Shown: positions 9,389 to 17,950 of the stretch, one piece after another
Layout of the letters: each line of letters opens with the position of its first letter
How positions within the stretch are numbered: position 1 is the stretch's first letter
Source of the DNA: JBLMZI01 sp050258755
Lineage (GTDB): Bacteria; Bacillota; Syntrophomonadia; Syntrophomonadales; DTU052
Length of the DNA stretch: 64,000 bases
Assembly: GCA_050258755.1 (NCBI GenBank)
Contig: JBLMZI010000005.1
Coordinates: 290,904 to 354,903, forward strand
Direction of reading: 5' to 3'
Made by a program: the position numbers and the translations under genes
The notes under the pieces: generated by a model
Databases searched by the model: none
Seen by the model: only the letters and a program-made list of their open reading frames with translations
What the model was told of the DNA's origin: nothing

Positions 9389-10033
9389 GTGTTTACCGGA
9401 ATTGTTGAGGAATTAGGAACTGTCCGCGGCATTCAGCGGGGCGCAAACTCGATTCGGATCGAAATTGCGGCTGATACCGTATTAGCGGACGTGAAACTGG
9501 GTGACAGCATCGCTGTCAATGGGGTGTGTCTGACCGTAGTGGATTTCGCCGCAGACCGGTTTACGGCCGACGTCATGCCGGAGACCATGCGGAAAACATC
9601 GCTGCACAAGCTTCAGCCCGGGGACCGGATCAATTTGGAGCGTGCGCTGCGGCTCGGAGACCGGATGGGCGGCCATATCGTCAGCGGTCATGTGGATGGG
9701 ATTGGAACCATTCGGCGGATGGAGCGCCAGGATATTGCGATGATCGTGACGCTATCATGCCCGGCCGCCTTACTGCGCTATATTATTCCCAAAGGGTCCA
9801 TCACCATTGACGGCATTAGCTTAACCGTGGTTGAGGTGACCGGGGAAGGTTTCAGCGTATCACTCATCCCGCATACGGCCGGGATGACCACGCTGGGTTT
9901 GAAGAAAGCCGGTGATCCGGTGAATCTGGAAACGGACATCATCGGAAAGTATGTTGAAAAACTGCTCACCGGGGGGCAGCCTTCGCCAGGGGGCATTGAT
10001 ATGGATTATCTCAGGGAAAACGGCTTCCTTTAG
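9389..10033 (+). CDS. ribE: riboflavin synthase, alpha subunit
   Basis: Dismutates two 6,7-dimethyl-8-ribityllumazine molecules to riboflavin. 214 residues with two tandem lumazine-binding barrels: the first begins MFTGIVEELG and contains DSIAVNGVCLTVV, the second contains GSITIDGISLTVV. The SGHVDG motif lies between them. The start is GTG at 9389 after GGAAAGGGGA. It works with the RibH capsid encoded two genes downstream. Confidence 0.96.
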   Translation: MFTGIVEELGTVRGIQRGANSIRIEIAADTVLADVKLGDSIAVNGVCLTVVDFAADRFTADVMPETMRKTSLHKLQPGDRINLERALRLGDRMGGHIVSGHVDGIGTIRRMERQDIAMIVTLSCPAALLRYIIPKGSITIDGISLTVVEVTGEGFSVSLIPHTAGMTTLGLKKAGDPVNLETDIIGKYVEKLLTGGQPSPGGIDMDYLRENGFL

Positions 10034-10083
10034 GCCTGATATAGATGAAATATGCTGGATAAAGAAACTAAGGGGTGACAACC

Positions 10084-11280
10084 ATGTTTAACACCATCGA
10101 AGAAGCAATTGCCGACATTCGAAACGGGAAAATGGTCATCGTGGTCGATGATGAAGACCGCGAAAACGAGGGCGATCTGATCGTTGCTGCCGAAATGGCA
10201 ACAACGAAAGTGGTCAATTTCATGGCGACACATGCCCGAGGGCTGATCTGCATGCCCATGACCGGCGACCGGCTTGATGCTCTGGGCATTGGTCAAATGG
10301 TCCGGGAAAACACGGACAATCACGAAACCGCCTTTACGGTTTCCGTGGACTATACGACAACCAGAACCGGGATTTCGGCGCACGAGCGGGCTGATACGAT
10401 CCGGGCTTTAATCAATCCGGAAGTGAAAGCGCCCGATTTCCGAAGGCCTGGCCATATCTTTCCGCTTCGCTACCGGGATGGCGGTGTGCTGCGACGGGCC
10501 GGCCATACCGAGGCTTCGGTGGACCTGGCGCGTCTTGCCGGTTTGTACCCGGCCGGCGTCATCTGCGAGATCATGAATGAGGATGGCTCCATGGCTCGGG
10601 TTCCCGAACTGGTGGAATTCGCACGCAAGCACGACTTGAAACTAATCACAATTGCCGCTTTGATCGAGTACCGCCGTCATTCGGAACGGTTGGTGCGGCG
10701 AGTGGCTGAGGCGAAACTCCCCAACAAGTTCGGTGACTTTATGACCGTCGCGTATGAATCCATTCTTGACGGGCAGGAGCATATCGCATTGGTGCGCGGG
10801 GATATTTCAGACGGCAAGCCGGTGTTGGTGCGGGTCCACTCAGAGTGCCTGACCGGGGATGTTTTCGGCTCACTGCGCTGCGACTGCGGGGAGCAGCTCG
10901 CCGCCGCCCTGACAACCATCGAAAAAGAAGGGCGTGGGGTTCTGCTGTATATGCGGCAGGAAGGGCGCGGCATTGGTCTTTTGAACAAAATTAGGGCCTA
11001 TGAACTGCAGGACCAGGGGAAAGACACGGTCGAGGCAAACCTGGCTCTCGGATTCCCGGCGGACCTGCGCGAATACGGGATCGGCGCACAGATTCTGGCC
11101 GATCTCGGGATAACCCATATGCGGCTGATGACCAACAATCCCCGAAAAATCAAAGGATTGGAAGGTTACGGCCTGGATGTGGTGGAACGGGTGCCGATTG
11201 AAATGTCGGCGGTTCGCGAAAACGAGCAATATTTGAAAACCAAGAAGGAAAAGCTCGGGCATATGCTCGCACATATTTAA
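10084..11280 (+). CDS. ribBA: bifunctional 3,4-dihydroxy-2-butanone-4-phosphate synthase / GTP cyclohydrolase II
   Basis: Supplies both starting precursors of riboflavin. The RibB half (1 to about 200) has DDEDRENEGDLIVAAE with the acidic metal site. The RibA half has HSECLTGDVFGSLRCDCGEQ with the three zinc cysteines and the RQEGRGIGL catalytic loop. I chose ATG at 10084, 6-8 bases after AAGGGGTG, over an in-frame GTG at 10075 inside that ribosome site. The product is 398 residues. Both active sites look complete. Confidence 0.96.
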   Translation: MFNTIEEAIADIRNGKMVIVVDDEDRENEGDLIVAAEMATTKVVNFMATHARGLICMPMTGDRLDALGIGQMVRENTDNHETAFTVSVDYTTTRTGISAHERADTIRALINPEVKAPDFRRPGHIFPLRYRDGGVLRRAGHTEASVDLARLAGLYPAGVICEIMNEDGSMARVPELVEFARKHDLKLITIAALIEYRRHSERLVRRVAEAKLPNKFGDFMTVAYESILDGQEHIALVRGDISDGKPVLVRVHSECLTGDVFGSLRCDCGEQLAAALTTIEKEGRGVLLYMRQEGRGIGLLNKIRAYELQDQGKDTVEANLALGFPADLREYGIGAQILADLGITHMRLMTNNPRKIKGLEGYGLDVVERVPIEMSAVRENEQYLKTKKEKLGHMLAHI

Positions 11281-11301
11281 AGGATTGAGGAGGAAAAAGA
11301 C

Positions 11302-11766
11302 GTGGCGAAAGTACTTGAAGGCAAGCTGGTTGGGGATGGACTTCGGTTTGGCATCGTGGTAAGTCGATTCAACGAGTTTTTCACACAAAAACTGCTGGGT
11401 GGCGCGATGGATGCTCTGACCCGGCATGGGGTATCCGCGGATGACATCGATGTCACCTGGGTGCCCGGCGCTTATGAAATCCCGCTTGTAGCCGGGAAAA
11501 TGGCCCAGAAAGGGTATGACGCGGTGCTTTGCCTGGGCGCCGTAATCCGCGGCGCAACCCCGCATTTTGAATATGTTTCCGCGGAAGTGACCAAAGGCAT
11601 TGCGCAGGTCGGGCTGAATTCCGGCAAACCGATCATTAATGGTGTAATTACGACCGATACCCTGGAACAGGCGATTGAACGGGCTGGGACCAAAGCAGGC
11701 AACAAAGGCTTTGATGCAGCAATTACCGGCATCGAAATGGCAAATCTGATGAAGGCCCTGGGCTAG
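11302..11766 (+). CDS. ribH: 6,7-dimethyl-8-ribityllumazine synthase
   Basis: Condenses the pyrimidine and butanone precursors to lumazine; it forms a 60-subunit capsid in many Bacillota. 154 residues with VVSRFNEFFTQKLL, VPGAYEIPLVA, CLGAVIRGATPHFEYV (catalytic His) and PIINGVITTD. GTG start at 11302 after GGAGGAAAAAGAC. Last gene of the riboflavin operon, followed closely by a strong terminator. Confidence 0.97.
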   Translation: MAKVLEGKLVGDGLRFGIVVSRFNEFFTQKLLGGAMDALTRHGVSADDIDVTWVPGAYEIPLVAGKMAQKGYDAVLCLGAVIRGATPHFEYVSAEVTKGIAQVGLNSGKPIINGVITTDTLEQAIERAGTKAGNKGFDAAITGIEMANLMKALG

Positions 11767-11801
11767 GCTCAAGCGGCTAAAATTTTATAAGATGTGGATC
11801 G

Positions 11802-11827
11802 ACCCGGGGTCTTAACCCCGGGTTTTT
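11802..11827 (+). terminator. rho-independent terminator after ribH
   Basis: ACCCGGGGT and ACCCCGGGT-type arms around CTTA, followed by TTTTT. It ends the riboflavin operon 35 bases after ribH. Confidence 0.9.
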
Positions 11828-11946
11828 CATGGGGGATTCGTTTCGGGAAGCAGGAAAAATTTCGGCAAAACGAGAAAGCTTGAATCATTACCCGGCATCA
11901 AAGGCTTTATGCGGGCCGGGATTCGGTCGAGAATGGGGGCATTGCG

Positions 11947-12813
11947 GTGGCAGATTGCCGGCAGTGCGGGACAAAGAAAAAGCCGTCCATCGCTGATTTT
12001 ATCTTATCTGGGAGCGGCCCGGTCTACACCTGTCAGACCTGTTCCAAAGCTTACCTTGAACACCCGCTCACCCGAATGATCGCGCTTGCGGGACCGCTGG
12101 TGCTGGTTCCGGTGGTCTTTTTTCTCGCTGAACTGATCGCGTTCCACACCGATCTCTCTTTTAACGTGAAATGGCTGACCATTCTGGTTCTGGTCGTTGG
12201 TTCGATCACCGGCGGGGAGGCGGCGCACTGGTTTTACACGATGCTTGAGCCAAAAGATGAAGTGCCGCCCAGACCGGTGCGGGTTCTGAAAAAGAAGGAA
12301 TCCGCAGATTCAGAGGCGGCCGCGGGTGACGAGTCAACCGAGGCCGCTGAAATGGTGGAACCGGAAAGCGATGCCGAAGAATCAGCGATCGAAGAGGCCG
12401 GTCAAATAGGCGGGGAGACAGAAGCGGATACGCTCGAAGCCCCCCCGGACGAGGCGGCGGCTGTTTCGGTTTGCCCGGGCTGCCACGACAAAGCCAAGCC
12501 CGGCCTGTTGGGCTCATTGTTTTACGAACATGGCCATCTGTCCGGGGAGTATACCTGTTATCACTGCCGGGCCGTTTTCAGCGAGAATCGAATCACCAAC
12601 TATGCTTCCGTCGTGGTGTTGATCGTCCTTGGGGCTGCCGCCGCGGCCGCAGACTATTTTGTCATTGCCTCCTGCCCGGAGTTGGGCGTTTGGAAATGGT
12701 TTTTTGCGATCCTGATCATTTATCTGTCGGCGCTGACCGCGGGAATCCTGCACTGGCTGTATATGCGGATCGATCAAAAAGTCAGCCATGGCGGGGGAAC
12801 AACGGAGATTTAG
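11947..12813 (+). CDS. membrane protein with two zinc-ribbon / two-helix repeats (unknown function)
   Basis: 288 residues that I do not assign to a named family. The protein is an internal duplication. Each half starts with a pair of CxxC motifs (CRQC...CQTC near 4-35; CPGC...CYHC near 175-205), then two membrane helices ending in a shared aromatic HW.Y pattern (AHWFYTML; LHWLYMRI). The halves are joined by an acidic, low-complexity linker (about 105-170, rich in E, A, S). The cysteine pairs suggest cytoplasmic zinc ribbons close to the membrane. GTG start; transcribed alone between two terminators. Function unknown. Confidence 0.75.
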   Translation: MADCRQCGTKKKPSIADFILSGSGPVYTCQTCSKAYLEHPLTRMIALAGPLVLVPVVFFLAELIAFHTDLSFNVKWLTILVLVVGSITGGEAAHWFYTMLEPKDEVPPRPVRVLKKKESADSEAAAGDESTEAAEMVEPESDAEESAIEEAGQIGGETEADTLEAPPDEAAAVSVCPGCHDKAKPGLLGSLFYEHGHLSGEYTCYHCRAVFSENRITNYASVVVLIVLGAAAAAADYFVIASCPELGVWKWFFAILIIYLSALTAGILHWLYMRIDQKVSHGGGTTEI

Positions 12814-12824
12814 CGACAAGTTCA

Positions 12825-12857
12825 GCGGGCCCGGGTATTCACCCGGGCCCGCTTCTT
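12825..12857 (+). terminator. strong rho-independent terminator
   Basis: Perfect 12-base arms (GCGGGCCCGGGT and its complement) around ATTC, followed by TTCTT, right after the duplicated zinc-ribbon gene. It may also mark the end of the convergent DUF1540 gene, though its minus-strand side lacks a T run. Confidence 0.85.
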
Positions 12858-12872
12858 AGACAAGGGATTTCA

Positions 12873-13046
12873 TTATGTGAGGCTGCCGGCGTCCTCGTTT
12901 TGGACAAACGTTTCACAGTACGTTCCGAGGCTTGACGATGCTGAATTTTTCGCCTGCGGTTTGACTTCAATCGCATCGGCTTCACAAAGGCCTTCCGCGT
13001 TAAAGTGGCAGTTCATGACAGCGCATTTGATACTGCTGCAATTCAT
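12873..13046 (-). CDS. DUF1540-type small cysteine-rich protein
   Basis: A 57-residue peptide with Cys at 3, 8, 13, 21 and 44 in the DUF1540 spacing (C-x4-C-x4-C-x7-C), probably binding a metal. I chose the ATG at 13046 because AAAGGAGGTGA lies at optimal distance; longer in-frame starts upstream lack a ribosome site. Such peptides are common in spore-forming Bacillota and their role is unknown. It is divergent from the Ca2+/H+ antiporter gene. Confidence 0.85.
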   Translation of the reverse strand: MNCSSIKCAVMNCHFNAEGLCEADAIEVKPQAKNSASSSLGTYCETFVQNEDAGSLT

Positions 13047-13139
13047 GGGATTCACCTCCTTTTCCAGATCATGCATAGCGTGCCCGCCCAACCCGGTTTT
13101 CATCCTCCGGAATCCGCCGAAAAATCCTTTTAGAGGGGT

Positions 13140-13167
13140 TTGTTACCAGCAAGCTTTTCTATATAAT
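13140..13167 (+). promoter_or_regulatory. sigma-A promoter for the Ca2+/H+ antiporter gene
   Basis: TTGTTA at 13140-13145, a 16-base spacer and a perfect TATAAT at 13162-13167, about 40 bases before the start codon. Confidence 0.75.
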
Positions 13168-13210
13168 TAGAATGATCAATAATTGGGGAACAAGGCATAA
13201 GGAGGATATG

Positions 13211-14251
13211 ATGAGAAATCCCTTAAACCTGCTGCTGCTGGCGATTCCGGTCAGCATCTACTTTGAATATACCGGCAACGAAATAGCCCTGTTTTTTTCC
13301 GCCTGCCTGGCGATTGTGCCGTTGGCCGGCTTAATGGGCGAGGCGACCGAAAATCTGGCCTGCTACACCGGCGAAAGAATCGGCGGCTTGCTGAACGCAA
13401 CCTTTGGGAACGCAACCGAACTGTTGATTACGGTCTTTGCCTTACAGGCGGGTTTATTCGAAGTCGTCAAGGCTTCGATTGCGGGTAGCATTCTGGGGAA
13501 CATCCTGCTGGTGCTCGGCCTTTCGATTCTGGTTGGGGGCATTAAGAACGGCCTGCAGTCCTTTGACCGGATTCATGTCAGCAATCAGACCAGTATGCTT
13601 GTGCTGGCTGTCATTGCGCTGATTATACCGGCGGTTTTTTTCCAAGGACAGCATACCGCCGAGGTGGAAAGCTTCAGCCTGATGGTTGCCGGAATCCTGA
13701 TCGTGCTGTATTTTGCGGGTCTATTATTCGCGATGCGCCGGCAGGGTAAACAATGCGAAGTGGAAACGGCGGAATGGAGCAAAGGCAAATCGATCGGGTT
13801 CCTGGCGGTGGCCACCGCACTGATTGCGCTGGAGAGCGAATTCCTGGTCAGCGGGATTGAACCGGTGACGGCGGCCCTGGGATGGACCGAATTCTTTATC
13901 GGCATCATCGTGATTCCGATTATCGGGAATGCGGCCGAGCATTTTACGGCGATTGTCATGGCGGTAAAGAATAAAATGGATCTCTCTTTCGAGATTGCGG
14001 TTGGTTCAAGCACCCAGATCGCCATGCTGATTACGCCGCTGCTTATTTTCATCAGTCTTGGCGTGGGCAAACCCATGGATATCATTTTCAACTATTACGA
14101 AATCGCAGCGATTGCGTTGGCCGTGCTGATCGCTCAGTCCATCAGCCAGGACGGAGAGTCCAACTGGCTGGAAGGTGCCCAGTTGACAGCCGCTTATGTC
14201 ATTATCGCGGCGGCCTTCTTCTTTGTGAAAACGGCGGCGGCAGTCGGCTAA
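13211..14251 (+). CDS. Ca2+/H+ antiporter, CaxA family
   Basis: A proton-driven calcium exporter of 346 residues with about 11 hydrophobic helices. The two inverted repeats each carry the CaCA signature: GNATELLITVFAL near 66-80 and GNAAEHFTAI near 245, whose acidic residues bind calcium. TAAGGAGG lies just upstream; the second of two adjacent ATGs (13211) has the better spacing, 13208 is the alternative. It has its own promoter and a terminator, so it is a single-gene unit. In relatives it protects against high calcium, and may matter during sporulation. Confidence 0.94.
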   Translation: MRNPLNLLLLAIPVSIYFEYTGNEIALFFSACLAIVPLAGLMGEATENLACYTGERIGGLLNATFGNATELLITVFALQAGLFEVVKASIAGSILGNILLVLGLSILVGGIKNGLQSFDRIHVSNQTSMLVLAVIALIIPAVFFQGQHTAEVESFSLMVAGILIVLYFAGLLFAMRRQGKQCEVETAEWSKGKSIGFLAVATALIALESEFLVSGIEPVTAALGWTEFFIGIIVIPIIGNAAEHFTAIVMAVKNKMDLSFEIAVGSSTQIAMLITPLLIFISLGVGKPMDIIFNYYEIAAIALAVLIAQSISQDGESNWLEGAQLTAAYVIIAAAFFFVKTAAAVG

Positions 14252-14275
14252 CTGGCGAAGGGTTTTCTTTTCGCG

Positions 14276-14303
14276 AAAAAGCCCCGGCTTGATCAGCCGG
14301 GGC
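14276..14303. terminator. bidirectional terminator between cax and cheW
   Basis: AAAAAGCCCCGGCT and AGCCGGGGCTT arms around TGATC between two convergent genes. The minus-strand side ends in a T run, the plus-strand side in TTGTCTGTTTTCTT. Confidence 0.8.
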
Positions 14304-14335
14304 TTGTCTGTTTTCTTGAACCTGGCTTGTTGTTC

Positions 14336-14770
14336 TTAAACGGCCAGCAGTTTATCGACGTCGAGAACGATCAGCAGACGCTGATCCAGCCGAGCCACCC
14401 CGAGCACATATTCCTCGTGCACCGAGGTGTGGATCGATTCGGCCGGGACGATTTGGTCGGCCGGAAGTTTAATCACTTCGCTGACAGCGTCTACGATGAT
14501 CCCGACCTTGTTTTGGCCGACTTCCACCACAATCACACGGGTCTCTATGTTGGCTTCGGTGTGCTTGCCGGAAAAACGAATTTTCAGGTCAACGACCGGG
14601 ATGATATTACCGCGCAGGTTCACAACCCCAAGCACGTAATCCGGTGTTTGCGGCAGGGCCGTAATTTCGGGCATGCGGATAATTTCCTGCACCTTCCCGA
14701 TATCGATCGCATATTCCTCACTGCCCAGCCGAAAAACAACGGTCTGAATTTCTGCCGTGATTTGAGCCAT
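14336..14770 (-). CDS. cheW: chemotaxis coupling protein CheW
   Basis: An adaptor linking chemoreceptors to the CheA kinase. 144 residues covering one CheW domain, with FRLGSEEYAIDIGKVQEIIR, VVNLRGNIIPVVDLKIRF and the conserved VDAVSEVIKLP. GAGGGGGAGG precedes the ATG. It stands alone, with no other chemotaxis or flagellar structural genes in the window, so its partners are encoded elsewhere. Confidence 0.95.
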   Translation of the reverse strand: MAQITAEIQTVVFRLGSEEYAIDIGKVQEIIRMPEITALPQTPDYVLGVVNLRGNIIPVVDLKIRFSGKHTEANIETRVIVVEVGQNKVGIIVDAVSEVIKLPADQIVPAESIHTSVHEEYVLGVARLDQRLLIVLDVDKLLAV

Positions 14771-14968
14771 CCTTCATTCCTCCCCCTCACCGTATATTCA
14801 TCTCTGGCGGGTCGCAAACGACCAGTGTGTTGGAATGAAATTCCCGCCTGTTGGTTCCTATTCCTATTGTAACGCTGTCGGCGAAAAAAAAGGACAAAAT
14901 AATTAATAATTCAGACATAACGCTTGGTTCAGACCGGTGAAGGAGCATCCGCCCTTTCGCGCAGCAGG

Positions 14969-15014
14969 CTGATCCGTTACAATCTTAGAAAGGATCAGGT
15001 TGTTGTTTTTTTTT
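14969..15014 (+). terminator. possible attenuator or terminator upstream of rnhB
   Basis: CTGATCC and GGATCAG pair around a 16-base loop, followed by GTTGTTG and a run of nine T. It sits about 40 bases before rnhB in a 283-base gap with no other evident feature. The stem is short and the loop long, so confidence is low. Confidence 0.4.
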
Positions 15015-15053
15015 CAATGAAACCGCCGGAATTGGATTGGGGGGCCCTCTCGC

Positions 15054-15776
15054 ATGGCAAGCGGACGAAAAATGAAAAGTGAAGCGGACGAAATCGCACG
15101 TTTACGGCAGATGACCCACTATGAAACGGCGATCTACGGGAACGGGTTCCAGGTGCTGGCCGGGCTCGATGAAGCCGGACGCGGACCGATTGCAGGACCG
15201 GTGGTGGCCGCCGCTGTTATTATGCCGCCGGATCGATTAATCCCTGGTGTGGATGATTCCAAAAAGCTGACCGAGGCGGCGAGAGTTCGCCTGGCCAAAC
15301 AAATAAAAAAAGAGGCGCTTGATTGGGCAATCGGTATAATCGCTCCGCCGCTTTTGGACGATATAAATATATACCAGGCCACCAGGCTTGCAATGACGTC
15401 AGCGGTGCAGGCCCTGCAGCATCGGCCAGATCATCTCATTATCGATGCGATGCGGCTTCCGGCGCTAAGGGTCGCTCAAACCCCTTTGATCAAAGGGGAT
15501 TCGCTGAGTTTTTTGGTGGCCTGTGCTTCGATTCTGGCAAAAACGGAACGGGATTCGATCATGGATGGCCTGGACGCACTGTATCCCGGATACGGTTTCC
15601 GGAAACATAAAGGGTATTATACCCCGCATCACCGTGAAGCTCTGGAACGTCTTGGGCCGTGCGAAATGCACCGCCGCAGCTTTGAACCGGTGAAAACGAT
15701 GGTAGGAGGTGGTCCCGTTGCAAATCAATGCGGGCTCTTTGACAAGAGCATTGATGAACATTCCTCAAGCGGATAG
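15054..15776 (+). CDS. rnhB: ribonuclease HII
   Basis: Cleaves RNA in RNA-DNA hybrids, including single ribonucleotides. The core GLDEAGRGPIAGPVVAAAVI carries the first catalytic Asp-Glu; VDDSKKL and the KHKGYYTPHH region follow. 240 residues including a charged N-terminal extension of about 35; an internal ATG at 15072 is a possible shorter start. The downstream FliK-like gene starts inside its last 59 bases, so the two are coupled. rnhB, FliK-like, FlhB-tail-like, yraN matches the order known near sucC in Bacillus. Confidence 0.95.
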   Translation: MASGRKMKSEADEIARLRQMTHYETAIYGNGFQVLAGLDEAGRGPIAGPVVAAAVIMPPDRLIPGVDDSKKLTEAARVRLAKQIKKEALDWAIGIIAPPLLDDINIYQATRLAMTSAVQALQHRPDHLIIDAMRLPALRVAQTPLIKGDSLSFLVACASILAKTERDSIMDGLDALYPGYGFRKHKGYYTPHHREALERLGPCEMHRRSFEPVKTMVGGGPVANQCGLFDKSIDEHSSSG

Positions 15777-17661
15777 CGCCGGGATCAGCCTGACGAAAGG
15801 TGAAATCCTCAAAGGTGTCGTCGAATCGGTTAAAGAGAATGGAACGGTTCAGGTCAATATCAATGGACAGGTGATGGAAGCGCGGACCGAAGGGGTGGAG
15901 CTGGTACCCGGTCAGCAGCTGATGCTCCTGGTGGACGATCAGCGCGAGGGCAGCGTTTATCTCAAAGTCATAACCCCTCAGATGCTCGAGAGCTTTCAGA
16001 ACGAAAAACTGTCCGGCAGTCTTCAAATGCTGGGCATTAAGGCGGACGACGAGACCCTGCTGCTGGCTCAGAAACTGATACAGCACAATTTGCCGGTCAC
16101 CAAGGAAAACCTGACGGCGCTGACCAAAATGGCACGCCAGTTGGGGGGGAGCAACTCGCAAAATCTTGAGCTTTCCGCGCTGGCCCTGCAGGTCGGGGCC
16201 AAAACCGATCCGGAACTGGTGACTGCGCTCCGAAGCTTTCTTACCCAGCCGGTGCCAGTGAAGCAAGCCCTGCAGGAGGCAATTCGTTTTCTGACCCAGG
16301 CACAAAATCAGACTGCCGGAACACCGGTCAATACCGGAACTGCGGCCGTGGCTCAGCCTGCCGCGCCGGTTCAGGGATCGGCCCCGAGTATATCTGTCGT
16401 TCAACCTCAACCTCAACGGGCGGCTTCGGCCATTCCCGCACCGATTTCAGCGGCAGCTGCCCCGGTTTCCGAGGGGATTCCGATGGCTCAGCCGCTGCCC
16501 CATGGGAATCAGCCGACCGCTTTGATAATGGGTCCGTCGAAGGGATCACCAGGGACTGAATCCCAGCCGTCGGCGCCTGCGCCAGGAATGACGGCGCCCC
16601 AGGCGCAAAATGCGACTGGGGCCATTGCCGGTAAAGTGTCGGCTGGAATTCCAAATCTTCCAGGGGCGGCCGCTCCAGCCGCCGAGCCGCTGATTCCCGG
16701 AAATCAACTCAGCCAAACCCGAAACGCTGCGATGCCGGAAACGGTCACAACCGCCGCGACAACGGCTGCGCTGCGGCCGCCCCAGGCCGATCCGCGTACC
16801 CCGCAGTCGGTACCAGTATTTGTGGACGCGGCGCCGGAAACGAAAACCGAACCAACCGCGCGCTCTCAGGGACAGCCGCCGACTGACCGGATCTTACCGG
16901 AGGCCGGTCGAATAGCTCAGCCAACCGGCGGATCAGCAGCCCAAACAACCGTTGTGAGCGTGTTTGACAAAGCAGATTCACTGCCCGCTAAGGCCCGCGA
17001 ACTGCTGCAGCTTCTGCTCCCGATGGTGCAGGTACGCGAGCAGGACGCCGAACCGGTGGACCATCAGCTGCGTAAGCATTTTGCTGGTCAGAAGGAAGTC
17101 CTGGCGGCGTTAGACATCATTGATGAAGCGGTTCGCAAAGATCGTGATCTTTCCCAGCATCAGCCGGTACAGCAGGCTTTGACCCGATTGGATCAGGCGG
17201 AAAAGGAACTGGTTGGCCAGGCGGTCTTTAATTCGCTGGATCGGCCGTCCACCGATACCCAGCCGGCATATTACTATTTTGCGTTTCCCGTCGAGGCCAA
17301 TGGCCGTGATAATCATGTGGAACTGAAGATCTTCAAGGATGAGAAAAACAAACGGCCGCTGGAAGAAATGAACCAGATTCGCATCGCGGTTGGATTGGAC
17401 ACCCAGAACTACGGCCAGGTCGTCTTCCATGTCACGTGGCGGCGCGGAGAGGGATTGACCCTCCAAGGGGCGGTTCAGTCGATTCGGGCGCGCCAGAGCT
17501 TTGAAAGCCAGATCGACGTGTTGACCGGACGTTTACGGGAACTCGGCTTTGCGGTGGTATTTCAGGGATTTAAAGTCGCGCCGGAACGCGAAGAGCTTCG
17601 GCCGCGGCTGGAAAAATCGGAAGACAATCGGCGTATTTTGGGCGTCGATATCAAAGTGTGA
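15718..17661 (+). CDS. FliK-like (flagellar hook-length control-like) protein, YlqG type
   Basis: 647 residues. The N-terminal part (about 1-200) has a beta-rich segment (GEILKGVVESVKENGTVQVN) then a helical region. A long linker rich in Pro, Ala, Gln and Thr (about 200-400) follows. The C-terminal ~110 residues (HVELKIFKDEKNK, IRIAVGLDTQNYGQVVFHV, LTGRLRELGF) resemble the FliK hook-length domain. I chose TTG at 15718, 8 bases after TAGGAGG; GTG at 15709 overlaps that site. It overlaps rnhB and precedes an FlhB-tail-like gene, a pairing that echoes FliK-FlhB substrate switching. Not certain to act in flagella. Confidence 0.8.
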   Translation: MQINAGSLTRALMNIPQADSAGISLTKGEILKGVVESVKENGTVQVNINGQVMEARTEGVELVPGQQLMLLVDDQREGSVYLKVITPQMLESFQNEKLSGSLQMLGIKADDETLLLAQKLIQHNLPVTKENLTALTKMARQLGGSNSQNLELSALALQVGAKTDPELVTALRSFLTQPVPVKQALQEAIRFLTQAQNQTAGTPVNTGTAAVAQPAAPVQGSAPSISVVQPQPQRAASAIPAPISAAAAPVSEGIPMAQPLPHGNQPTALIMGPSKGSPGTESQPSAPAPGMTAPQAQNATGAIAGKVSAGIPNLPGAAAPAAEPLIPGNQLSQTRNAAMPETVTTAATTAALRPPQADPRTPQSVPVFVDAAPETKTEPTARSQGQPPTDRILPEAGRIAQPTGGSAAQTTVVSVFDKADSLPAKARELLQLLLPMVQVREQDAEPVDHQLRKHFAGQKEVLAALDIIDEAVRKDRDLSQHQPVQQALTRLDQAEKELVGQAVFNSLDRPSTDTQPAYYYFAFPVEANGRDNHVELKIFKDEKNKRPLEEMNQIRIAVGLDTQNYGQVVFHVTWRRGEGLTLQGAVQSIRARQSFESQIDVLTGRLRELGFAVVFQGFKVAPEREELRPRLEKSEDNRRILGVDIKV

Positions 17662-17668
17662 GGTCGTT

Positions 17669-17950
17669 ATGGAAGAGGATTTGACAAAAAAGAAGGCTGT
17701 TGCGTTAAAATATGACAGTGAGATGGATGAAGCACCAGTCGTGGTCGCCAAAGGCAAAGGCCGGGTGGCGGAGCGAATTGAGGAAATTGCCCGGGAAGCG
17801 GGCGTTCCGGTTCGCGAGGATGCCGAATTGGTCAGCTATCTGAGCGCGCTGGAGCTGTACGAACAGATTCCTTCGGCCCTGTATGAAGTGGTGGCCGAAA
17901 TACTGGCGTTCGTTTACCGTATGGACCGCAATCAAGGGAAAGCGACATGA
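17669..17950 (+). CDS. stand-alone FlhB C-terminal-domain-like protein, YlqH type
   Basis: 93 residues matching only the cytoplasmic tail of the type III export protein FlhB: AVALKYDSEMDEAPVVVAKG, then AERIEEIAREAGVPV. It lacks FlhB's membrane part. It also lacks the self-cleaving NPTH motif: the chain starts just past where it would lie. ATG at 17669 with GAGGTCGTT upstream. The stop overlaps the yraN start (ATGA). Next to a FliK-like gene, it may be a free substrate-specificity subunit or have a non-flagellar role. Confidence 0.88.
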   Translation: MEEDLTKKKAVALKYDSEMDEAPVVVAKGKGRVAERIEEIAREAGVPVREDAELVSYLSALELYEQIPSALYEVVAEILAFVYRMDRNQGKAT

